NCBI GenBank assembly: GCA_001873365.1
Contig: MNYZ01000099.1
Location: 20,342 to 84,341, forward strand
From: Oscillatoriales cyanobacterium CG2_30_40_61
GTDB lineage: Bacteria > Cyanobacteriota > Cyanobacteriia > Cyanobacteriales > Microcoleaceae
Direction of reading: 5' to 3'
DNA length: 64,000 nucleotides
The translations under genes and the position numbers were made by a program. Below are positions 1-7,078 of this stretch, piece by piece (position 1 is the stretch's first letter; each line of letters starts with the position of its first letter). The notes beneath the pieces were generated by a model. That model had not been told where the DNA came from. It saw only the letters and a program-made list of their open reading frames with translations, and did not search any database.

Positions 1-1030
1 CGGTGTCGGTTTGCCATTGATAATTTTGAATTTGATCCGTACTAGGTAGGACATCAACAACGGCTTGATCAGCCTTAAATAATGTATTAATTAAACTACT
101 TTTTCCTGCCCCTGTTCGTCCAATTAACAGCAAATTAACGGGTTTTTGTTCCAAGATTTCAACAGGTTCTGTTACTGTTAAAATATCTCGTAGGGTTTGA
201 GTTTTAGCTTGAGGAAAGGAAAGATTATTAACAGAAAATTCAGTTGCGGGTAAAGTATTGCCACCGTAGAGGGCGATCGCTTGACAACACAGATTTCTAA
301 GCGCCACTTCCCGTAAAGATTGACCCAAATTAACTAATAATTGTTGTGTAGCTTGATTGGTAGTTTTTTGAGTCGAAACCCGTGCTAAAGCCGACACTGG
401 ATTTAATAACCATTGCGCCCAATTCCAGACTTTTAAAAGTTTACGCGCCGAGGGTTCTAACTTCTGATAAACTTGATAGGTTTGATAGGCTTGCCCAACG
501 GTAACTTGATTTAATGCGGGAGATAATTTTTGCATTAATTGATCTAAATCATCCATAGTTCCCCGGATTAATTGATAGGCTTGGGGAAGATAAATACTCA
601 ACATAGGATATTTAACTTCTGGGTGATAAATATTAGCCACGGTTGTTACCACATCTTGACAGCGTTGCCAAAAAATTGAACTTTCTGCCCAAATTGGAGG
701 ATCATTCTGGGCGGCTTTTAAAATTTCTTGTAGGGCTGTTTCAACTTGGGTAATATTAGGATTTGTAGAAGGTTGTAATCTTGATTGATCTAGGGATAAT
801 TCTAGTTCTTGATTGACTTTAGCGGTGACATTTTCCATCTCTTTGAGCATGGGTTGAGTCCATTTAACTAATAACCAACGCCAACCGACAAAAATTAAGG
901 TAAATACCGCCCAAATCCAATTAATTCCCCAATCATGAATCGTGAATCCCGCCGCCGTGAGTAAAAAAATTACCATGATTGCGATCGGCATGATCAATAT
1001 TATCCATTGCCATAGTTTGAGTCTAACCAT
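1..1030 (-). CDS. Membrane-anchored GTPase, partial (C-terminal part outside window)
   Basis: An open frame starts with ATG at 1030 and runs off the left edge, leaving 343 codons. The N-terminus has two hydrophobic segments (about residues 6-25 and 32-55, the latter with IWAVFTLIFVGWRWLL). A helical region of about 240 residues follows, and then a P-loop, IGRTGAGKSSLINTLF, near residue 305. The P-loop belongs to Era/HflX-type TRAFAC GTPases, and the order membrane helices, long helical stretch, GTPase resembles cyanobacterial GTP-binding proteins of the YcjX/DUF697 kind. Switch regions and the NKxD motif lie outside the window. The cellular role is unknown. It is transcribed divergently from the AI-2E transporter gene. 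Confidence 0.75.
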   Translation of the reverse strand, partial: MVRLKLWQWIILIMPIAIMVIFLLTAAGFTIHDWGINWIWAVFTLIFVGWRWLLVKWTQPMLKEMENVTAKVNQELELSLDQSRLQPSTNPNITQVETALQEILKAAQNDPPIWAESSIFWQRCQDVVTTVANIYHPEVKYPMLSIYLPQAYQLIRGTMDDLDQLMQKLSPALNQVTVGQAYQTYQVYQKLEPSARKLLKVWNWAQWLLNPVSALARVSTQKTTNQATQQLLVNLGQSLREVALRNLCCQAIALYGGNTLPATEFSVNNLSFPQAKTQTLRDILTVTEPVEILEQKPVNLLLIGRTGAGKSSLINTLFKADQAVVDVLPSTDQIQNYQWQTDT

Positions 1031-1167
1031 GTCGCCCCTTTCCCAAAATTTATAGATTACTTTTTAAGCTACATTATCAAATTAGAATTTAACGGATAAA
1101 TAACGTGGTATCTTAAGTCAACGAGATCCGTTAAAATGTCAACCTTGGCTAAAATTGAGTCATCCTA

Positions 1168-2232
1168 ATGGATAATTTACCTCCCAATTCTCAGGATAAT
1201 GCTTTTTGGAACCGGATTAGTACGAATGGTTTAGTACGGTTTTTATTATTTTTTGCCTCGGGATGGGCATTAATTTTAATTTTTAACTATTTTGAAAGTA
1301 TCTTTTTTACCTTTATATTGGCTGCTATTTTTGCCTTTCTTCTCAACTATCCTGTACGATATTTGGAGCGCTATTTGGGTCGAGGATTCGCCTTGGGAAT
1401 TGTCATATTTCTGAGTTTATTTATAGTGGTTGCGATCGGATTGGCTTTAGGAACTATGTTTTTTAATCAGTTTCAACAGCTTCTCTCCCTGGTGGTGGAA
1501 AATTTAACCTCAACGGATAATCCTTTCGATGACTTACAACAGTTTTTGACTAATCGAAAAGTTAATATTAATCTTGCTCCCCTAGAAGCTGAATTTAATA
1601 AGTCTTTAGTCGCACTCGCTAGTATTCTTGTCGGTACTTTTTCTTCTTTACCAAATGCGTTTATTTCATTTGTAATTATCTTTGTGATTTCCTTTTTTAT
1701 GTTGATTGATGGAGAAAGACTATGGTTTTTACTCTTAAAAATTATTCCTTGTAGCCATCGTAGTCAATTTTCTTTAGCGGTTCAAAGAAGTTTTTTAGGC
1801 TTTTTTAGAGGTCAACTTTTATTATCAATTTTCTTGGGAACATCTAGTTTTATTGTTTATAGTATCTTAGGAATACCTTTTTCTTTGTCCCTAGCTATTA
1901 TTATCAGCCTATTTGATTTTATCCCCGGAATTGGCGCAACTTTAGGAATTTTAACCATCAGTCTAATTATTTTAATTCAAAGTGGCTGGTTTGTGATGTT
2001 GAAAGTAGTGGTTGCCAGTATAATTTTACAGCAAATTCAGGATAATTTTATTGGCCCTAAAATTATGCAAAGTTCTGTTAATATTAACCCTGTAGTTTTG
2101 TTTTTTTCCTTAATGATTGGGGCAAGAATTGCCGGAATTTTAGGCGTATTTCTATCAGTTCCTATTGCTGGAGTGATTGTTAATTTATTAGATATTGAAG
2201 AAATGCAATCTAAGGAAGGAAGTAGAGATTAA
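1168..2232 (+). CDS. AI-2E family transporter (PerM/YdiK-like membrane protein)
   Basis: A 354-residue polytopic inner-membrane protein. Paired hydrophobic segments lie at about residues 25-60 and 75-100, a soluble stretch at about 105-150, and further segments between 155 and 345. The FDFIPGIGATLGIL stretch and the QDNFIGPKIMQ motif near the C-terminus are hallmarks of the AI-2E/PerM family, as is the length. The family is named for autoinducer-2 export in E. coli, but members also carry other substrates or act as sodium/proton antiporters, so the substrate here is unknown. The gene stands alone: its upstream neighbour is divergent and a strong hairpin follows its stop codon. Confidence 0.9.
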   Translation: MDNLPPNSQDNAFWNRISTNGLVRFLLFFASGWALILIFNYFESIFFTFILAAIFAFLLNYPVRYLERYLGRGFALGIVIFLSLFIVVAIGLALGTMFFNQFQQLLSLVVENLTSTDNPFDDLQQFLTNRKVNINLAPLEAEFNKSLVALASILVGTFSSLPNAFISFVIIFVISFFMLIDGERLWFLLLKIIPCSHRSQFSLAVQRSFLGFFRGQLLLSIFLGTSSFIVYSILGIPFSLSLAIIISLFDFIPGIGATLGILTISLIILIQSGWFVMLKVVVASIILQQIQDNFIGPKIMQSSVNINPVVLFFSLMIGARIAGILGVFLSVPIAGVIVNLLDIEEMQSKEGSRD

Positions 2233-2236
2233 CCTA

Positions 2237-2267
2237 GAAACCGGGTTTCTTGAAGAAACCCGGTTTC
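2237..2267. terminator. Perfect 13-bp stem-loop between convergent genes
   Basis: GAAACCGGGTTTC and its exact reverse complement are separated by a 5-nt loop, 4 bases after the transporter stop codon and just before the 3' end of hpnB on the other strand. There is no long T-run, so termination may be partial. The AACCCGGTTT core recurs elsewhere in the window (in the 6188 and 23183 elements and near 26125), so this could also be a dispersed palindrome serving as terminator. Confidence 0.6.
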
Positions 2268-2276
2268 TGTGGTTTA

Positions 2277-3530
2277 TTAATAAGTTCTACCTTTCCAACT
2301 TCCTCCTTTTCCTCGCCAATATCTTAATGCTGAATCTAAAGTCATTAACGTATATAAAAATCCAATTAAGGGTAAAGTTAATCCCCAAATTGGAGAAAGC
2401 TGATAGAGTTTTAAGGTAGGATAATAGGCAATTTCCATTAATAACCCGGTTAATAAAGCTAAAAAGATAACTAAATTATTTCCATGAATAATTCCCCCAA
2501 TTAAACTTAAAGGAAAAATTAAATAAATTAAAACCATCCCGATTAGGGTTAATCCTAATAAAATAGGTGAAAAATTAAGTTGACTAAATGCTGTTCTGGC
2601 TACCATATCCCAAATACTAGATAAATTAGGATAGGGTCTTAAACTGTAGGTTGTTTCTGTTAACCCTAACCAAATAGGATAATAGGATTTTGAGGTAAAA
2701 GGAAAGATAAAACTTCTTAGAGAAAACCCTTGATTAAATTCTCCTTCTTCTACCCCATTACCGAGGGGATTTGGCGGGGTATTCTTCACCGCTTGAGCTA
2801 AAGAACAATCATCAATCAAAGCTTGTTTTAATATTGCTAAACCCCCAATTCTAGTTAATGCTTCCTGACGAATTAAAATACATCCCCCCGCCGCCGCCGC
2901 TAATTGACTTTGGGGATGATTTACCCAAGGAAAGGGATACAATTTTTGAAAGAAAAATACAAAGGCGGGAATTAACAACTTTTCCCAAAAACTCTGACAC
3001 CGTAATAACACCATTAAGGAAACTAATTGTAAATTTTCAGTTTCGGCTTTTTCAACTAATTGCTTTAAATTATTAGGAGAATGTTCAATATCAGCATCAG
3101 TAAATAAAATATATTTGGGAATATAATTTAACATATTAGTATATTTAACTCCCTGTTCCATCGCCCAAAGTTTCCCCGTCCATCCCGGAGGTAAATCTTG
3201 ACAGGTAATTATATTTAACCTGTCTGTTTGATTTAATAATTTAGCGGTTTCTTGAGCAATATTTGCGGTATCATCACTACTTTGATCATCGACTAAAATA
3301 ATAGAAAATAAACCGGGATAATTTTGATTCAGAAGCGATCGCAAACTGGTAGAAATTAACTCTGCTTCATTTCTAGCGGGTACAATTATAGCAACAGATG
3401 GATAATTTAGTAAAGGTTCAAGAACCTCAGAAATCCGTTGATCTGCTTGCCAAAATTGTCCCCTAAATAGTAATAATATTATCCATATCATTAGAGACAA
3501 TAGCGTTAAAATTAAAATCAAATTTTCCAT
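2277..3530 (-). CDS. hpnB: Hopanoid-associated glycosyltransferase HpnB (GT2 family)
   Basis: A 417-residue family 2 glycosyltransferase. An N-terminal membrane helix (residues 3-23) is followed by the GT-A core with VAIIVPARNEAE, ILVDDQSSDDT and LFTDADIEHSP (the metal-binding DxD-like motif). Three or four membrane helices lie near the C-terminus. The segment PPGWTGKLWAMEQG and the C-terminal WKGR ending are typical of HpnB, which is found next to squalene-hopene cyclase in many bacteria. HpnB is thought to modify hopanoid side chains, but its donor and acceptor are not settled. It is the last gene of a minus-strand run with the DUF4160 and DUF2442 genes (8-nt gap), and shc is divergent just beyond. 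Confidence 0.85.
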   Translation of the reverse strand: MENLILILTLLSLMIWIILLLFRGQFWQADQRISEVLEPLLNYPSVAIIVPARNEAELISTSLRSLLNQNYPGLFSIILVDDQSSDDTANIAQETAKLLNQTDRLNIITCQDLPPGWTGKLWAMEQGVKYTNMLNYIPKYILFTDADIEHSPNNLKQLVEKAETENLQLVSLMVLLRCQSFWEKLLIPAFVFFFQKLYPFPWVNHPQSQLAAAAGGCILIRQEALTRIGGLAILKQALIDDCSLAQAVKNTPPNPLGNGVEEGEFNQGFSLRSFIFPFTSKSYYPIWLGLTETTYSLRPYPNLSSIWDMVARTAFSQLNFSPILLGLTLIGMVLIYLIFPLSLIGGIIHGNNLVIFLALLTGLLMEIAYYPTLKLYQLSPIWGLTLPLIGFLYTLMTLDSALRYWRGKGGSWKGRTY

Positions 3531-3537
3531 TTTACAA

Positions 3538-3813
3538 TCAATAAATACTCGTAGTTTTTAACTGTATTGGTTCCTGGGACAAATGGGAATACAATACATC
3601 CGGATCCAAGTCAGCACCACTATCCCAATAAACAGTTCCCCACTCGCTAGAAAGTTTGACTTGATTAAAGTAATCAGGATTTTTTAGAGGTTCAAATACC
3701 CCTGTAAACTGAACGAGTTTAGACACATCAATTACCCCTTCTACTCCATCTTCAAAACGAAGTTTTAGCTGGTAATTTATTAATGGATAAACTTCAACAA
3801 TATCTTTAAGCAT
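3538..3813 (-). CDS. DUF2442 family protein
   Basis: A 91-residue protein. LRFEDGVEGVIDVSKL and the closing GTVYWDSGADLDPDVLY match the DUF2442 family, small beta-rich proteins often encoded beside DUF4160 genes. The pair resembles a two-gene toxin-antitoxin module in organisation, but a biochemical role is not established. It begins 3 nt after the DUF4160 stop codon and ends 7 nt before the hpnB start, so all three are likely co-transcribed. Confidence 0.8.
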   Translation of the reverse strand: MLKDIVEVYPLINYQLKLRFEDGVEGVIDVSKLVQFTGVFEPLKNPDYFNQVKLSSEWGTVYWDSGADLDPDVLYSHLSQEPIQLKTTSIY

Positions 3814-3816
3814 GAT

Positions 3817-4077
3817 TTACTCCAGGGGTTCAATTTTATTCAAAATTAGATTTTGTCGGGCTAATTCCCAATTAGCAAGTAGTTCATTTTTGTATAATGC
3901 TGTCCATTCTTGAATTAATTTTAGCAATCTGGGGGAAAGATTTCCTTCTAATATTTCTCCAGTTTGAATGCTGATCAATGCCTTCTGTTGACCATAGCGA
4001 ACATGAAAATGAGGGGGAGGATGCTCGTTATAATACATAGTAATTACAGCCCCAAAAAATCGGCTAATTTCTGGCAT
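3817..4077 (-). CDS. DUF4160 family protein
   Basis: An 86-residue protein that opens MPEISRFFGAVITMYYNEHP and continues PPHFHVRYG, the signature of DUF4160. A GTG at 4083 would add two residues, but the ATG at 4077 is better because an AAGAAGG ribosome-binding sequence lies 5 nt upstream. Its partner DUF2442 follows with a 3-nt gap. Such pairs are widespread and mobile in cyanobacteria and are sometimes listed as toxin-antitoxin-like. Its position between shc and hpnB suggests an insertion into a hopanoid locus, which is inference. Confidence 0.8.
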   Translation of the reverse strand: MPEISRFFGAVITMYYNEHPPPHFHVRYGQQKALISIQTGEILEGNLSPRLLKLIQEWTALYKNELLANWELARQNLILNKIEPLE

Positions 4078-4212
4078 AAACACCTTCTTGGTAACAAGAT
4101 TAAATCGGCAGTTAACAGAAAATTACAAAATTAGCTTTAAAATTTATTATATAATAAATTTCCGATAAATTAAATAAAAAATATGATAGAATATCTATAA
4201 CCCATTTGAAAA

Positions 4213-6180
4213 ATGATATCCTCAAAAACAATAAAAATGGAAAATAAAATCTCTGTAACTCAATTAAAAGATGGGATCACAGCCAGCCAAAACTTTCTTT
4301 TATCTCAACAATATCCCGAAGGTTATTGGTGGGCTGAATTAGAATCTAATGTCACAATTATATCAGAAATTATCCTTTTACACAAGATTTGGGGAACCGA
4401 TAAAACTCGGCCTTTATCTAAAGCCGAAACCTACCTACGTTCGCAACAACGAGATCATGGCGGTTGGGAATTATTCTATGGGGATGGAGGAGAACTTAGT
4501 ACCACCGTTGAAGCCTATATGGCGTTAAAAATATTGGGGGTATCTGAAACAGATTATGCTTTAATTAAAGCCAAACAATTCATTTTAGCACGGGGAGGAA
4601 TTACTAAAACTAGGATTTTTACTAAGCTACATTTAGCCTTAATTGGGTGTTATGAATGGCGCGGAATTCCCTCAATTCCTCCTGGGATTATGTTGTTACC
4701 CGAAGGTTCTCCCTTTACGATTTATGAAATGTCTAGTTGGGCTAGAAGTAGTACGGTTCCTCTATTAATTGTATTTGATAAAAAACCAGTTTTTCGGTTT
4801 GATTCTAGCATTAATTTAGATGAATTATATGTGGGAGGACGAGAAAATGCAGTATTTGAACTGCCTAAAAATAACGATTGGACAGATATATTTATCGAGT
4901 TAGATAATATTTTAAAATTTGCCGAAAATTTTAATCTTGTTCCCCTACGGGAACCAGGGTTACAAGCCGCGGAAAAATGGATTTTGGAACGACAAGAAGT
5001 AACTGGAGATTGGGCCGGGATTATTCCAGCCATGTTAAATTCTTTATTAGCCTTAAAATGCTTAAATTATTCCGTATCTGATCCGACAATTCAACGGGGT
5101 TTAAAAGCTATAGATAATTTTGCTATAGAAACAGAAGAAAGTTATCGGATGCAAGCCTGTATATCTCCGGTTTGGGATACAGCTTGGGTTGTTCGAGCTT
5201 TAATTGAATCAGGAATTGCCCCTAATAACGATGCTATTGTAAAAAGTTCAGAGTGGTTAATTGGTCAACAAATTTTAGATTATGGAGATTGGATAATTAA
5301 AAATAAACAGGGAAAACCTGGGGGATGGGCGTTTGAATTTGCAAATCGATTTTATCCCGATTTAGATGATTCTGCCGTGGTAGTTATGGCATTAAATCAA
5401 GCTAAAATTGCTGATGAATCCTTAAAAATAGCAACAATTATTAGAGGGATTGATTGGATGATCTCAATGCAGTGTAAAGCCGGAGGTTGGGCGGCTTTTG
5501 ATATTGATAATGATCAGGAATGGATTAATGGAATTCCCTATGGGGATTTAAAAGCTATGATTGATCCTAATACGGCGGATGTGACGGCGAGAGTGATTGA
5601 AATGTTAGGAGAATTAGATCCTAATTCTTCAGAATTTCAATTAAAAATTCAAACTTTTAAAACAGCCATTGAACGGGCGATTTCCTATTTAAAACAGGAA
5701 CAGGAAACCGATGGGAGTTGGTTCGGGCGTTGGGGAGTTAATTATATTTATGGAACCAGTGGAGTATTATCAGCTTTAGCAGTAATTAATCCGATTTATA
5801 AAAGTTGGGGTTATACTTCTCTTAACCCCTTAATAGAAAGGGGCGCAAATTGGTTAGTCAGTTGTCAAAATATTGATGGAGGTTGGGGGGAAACTTGCCA
5901 GAGTTATAATGATCCTAAATTAAAAGGAAAGGGCGTTAGTACCGCTTCACAAACTGCTTGGGCGTTAATTGGTTTAATGGCGACGGGATCTGATAAACTG
6001 GAGGTAATTCAAAAAGGAATTAACTATTTAATTTCCACCCAACTATCTGATGGTCGCTGGGATGAATCTGAATTTACCGGAACTGGATTTCCCGGTCATT
6101 TTTATATCAAATATCATTACTATCAACATTATTTTCCCTTGTTAGCATTAGGACGTTATCAAAAATTACAACAACTTTAA
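4213..6180 (+). CDS. shc: Squalene-hopene cyclase
   Basis: A 655-residue class II terpene cyclase that converts squalene to hopene/hopanol at the membrane surface in one proton-initiated polycyclisation. The catalytic DxDD motif is DLDDSA at residues 383-386. Several QW repeats (Q-x-x-GGW or GSW) are visible, for example SQQYPEGYWW near the start, SMQCKAGGW, QETDGSWFGRWG and SCQNIDGGWGE. Length is normal for the family (about 630-720). A second ATG at 4237 (MENKISV) could be the true start; neither has a strong ribosome-binding site. The gene is divergent from the DUF4160-DUF2442-hpnB run, and other hopanoid genes (hpnH, hpnA) lie near 44 kb. Confidence 0.95.
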   Translation: MISSKTIKMENKISVTQLKDGITASQNFLLSQQYPEGYWWAELESNVTIISEIILLHKIWGTDKTRPLSKAETYLRSQQRDHGGWELFYGDGGELSTTVEAYMALKILGVSETDYALIKAKQFILARGGITKTRIFTKLHLALIGCYEWRGIPSIPPGIMLLPEGSPFTIYEMSSWARSSTVPLLIVFDKKPVFRFDSSINLDELYVGGRENAVFELPKNNDWTDIFIELDNILKFAENFNLVPLREPGLQAAEKWILERQEVTGDWAGIIPAMLNSLLALKCLNYSVSDPTIQRGLKAIDNFAIETEESYRMQACISPVWDTAWVVRALIESGIAPNNDAIVKSSEWLIGQQILDYGDWIIKNKQGKPGGWAFEFANRFYPDLDDSAVVVMALNQAKIADESLKIATIIRGIDWMISMQCKAGGWAAFDIDNDQEWINGIPYGDLKAMIDPNTADVTARVIEMLGELDPNSSEFQLKIQTFKTAIERAISYLKQEQETDGSWFGRWGVNYIYGTSGVLSALAVINPIYKSWGYTSLNPLIERGANWLVSCQNIDGGWGETCQSYNDPKLKGKGVSTASQTAWALIGLMATGSDKLEVIQKGINYLISTQLSDGRWDESEFTGTGFPGHFYIKYHYYQHYFPLLALGRYQKLQQL

Positions 6181-6187
6181 CTAAATT

Positions 6188-6290
6188 AGGACTTACGCAC
6201 CAAACCGGGTTTGGTGAACGAGAAATCTCGATTTCATCCGCAAAATCACCGGCCAGAAACCCGGTTTCTTTGGTCTTGTGCGTAAGTCCT
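6188..6290. mobile_element. MITE-like palindromic element with AGGACTTACGCA ends
   Basis: A 103-bp element with 12-bp terminal inverted repeats (AGGACTTACGCA / TGCGTAAGTCCT) and an internal palindrome built on AAACCGGGTTT. It is present again in opposite orientation at 23183-23284 with only about eight differences. It has no coding capacity, so it would be a non-autonomous element moved by a transposase elsewhere. It lies 8 bp after the shc stop codon. Confidence 0.75.
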
Positions 6291-6408
6291 GTAAATATTG
6301 GATGGTTTTTACCCTAGCCTAAATTTAATTTGTGTCAAGAGTGGATTCAGGGTTTATAATTTTTGCAATTAGGGTTCAACCCCAACAACGAATTAACTTT
6401 AATTGAAA

Positions 6409-6852
6409 ATGGGTAATCGAGAAAAGGCAATTGTAATCTTAGGTTTAATCGCATCAATTACATCTTTAGTGATGGGAATAGCTAGGACGGCTACAGTGTC
6501 CGAAAAAACTAAGGTCAAACCCGATTATGAACGATTAGCCTATTTATTATCTGCCAAACAATTTACCAAAGCAGAAAGACAAACCTATCGGGTGATGTTA
6601 TTAGCTTTAGGCAAAAATCCTAAATATTCCGAGCCCGTTGAATTAAAAAAAAGGGATATTGCTAAACTTCCTTGTGAAGATTTAAGGAAAATAGAAAAAA
6701 TTTGGCATCCCTATAACCCCGGAAAAATTCAGTTTAGAAATAGAGTTATAAGTTGGGAAAATGATCAAAAAGAGATCAACTCTGCTATTATAAATCGGCT
6801 GGGTGATTGTCAACTCCAAGAACTCCAAACTGTTCAGGTTAAACCGAATTAA
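6409..6852 (+). CDS. GUN4-like domain protein with N-terminal membrane helix
   Basis: The ATG at 6409 gives 147 residues; a TTG at 6403 would add two. A hydrophobic helix lies at about residues 6-24. A soluble region follows that resembles the GUN4 core: LAYLLSAKQFTKAERQTYRVML (compare L-x-x-LL-x-x-x-x-W-x-x-AD-x-ET-x-x-ML), then LPCEDLRKIEKIW and YNPGKIQF (compare FPCEDL-x-x-ID-x-LW and YS-x-GRFGF). GUN4 binds porphyrins and stimulates magnesium chelatase. This copy has diverged, for example lacking GRFGF, and its membrane anchor is unusual, so porphyrin binding is not assured. It stands alone between a mobile element and a candidate small RNA. Confidence 0.6.
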   Translation: MGNREKAIVILGLIASITSLVMGIARTATVSEKTKVKPDYERLAYLLSAKQFTKAERQTYRVMLLALGKNPKYSEPVELKKRDIAKLPCEDLRKIEKIWHPYNPGKIQFRNRVISWENDQKEINSAIINRLGDCQLQELQTVQVKPN

Positions 6853-6861
6853 TTTCCCCGG

Positions 6862-6891
6862 TTGACTTTTGATTAAGCTGAAATCAAATAT
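6862..6891 (+). promoter_or_regulatory. Sigma-70-type promoter for the candidate 6S RNA
   Basis: TTGACT at 6862-6867 and AAATAT at 6886-6891 are separated by 18 bp. The predicted start near 6898 falls just before the AAACCCC strand that closes the proposed RNA. The -35 box is good and the -10 box is weak. Confidence 0.4.
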
Positions 6892-6897
6892 GCCTGA

Positions 6898-7045
6898 ATC
6901 CGTAAACCCCTGTAGTCCGTTGGCGCAGTCACCGGATGAGCCGTGGTTCCCAAATCCCTCGATCCCCTTGCTGTTTGAGTCTGTGTAATGCTATAACACC
7001 CAAGAAGCCCATAGTGTTTCCCTGGTCTTGAATGGGGTTAGAATC
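6898..7045 (+). ncRNA. ssrS: Candidate 6S RNA
   Basis: A region of about 148 nt with no open frame. Ends AAACCCC (about 6904) and GGGGTT (about 7034) can close a stem. Inside, GGCGCAGTCACCGGATGAGC followed by CGTGG resembles the product-RNA template side of the E. coli 6S bubble (GCCAGUCCCCUGAGCCGAU), and CAAGAAGCCC on the 3' side resembles its GAGAAGCC. An apical hairpin is possible around GTGTAATGCTATAACAC. 6S RNA binds the sigma-70 RNA polymerase holoenzyme and mimics an open promoter. The match is from memory of the family, and the length is shorter than the usual ~185 nt, so ends are approximate and identity needs a covariance-model search. Confidence 0.55.
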
Positions 7046-7078
7046 CTAGTTTGCTTGAAGCCGTTTGAGTTAATTGTA

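Noticed and set aside
2195..2419. A 74-codon + strand frame over the 3' end of hpnB
   Set aside because: It overlaps both the transporter end and hpnB and covers the terminator hairpin; no ribosome-binding site or family.
7028..7078. TTG start extending the helical-repeat protein by 17 residues
   Set aside because: The extension would overlap the 3' arm of the candidate 6S RNA, and the ATG at 7079 begins a normal polar N-terminus.
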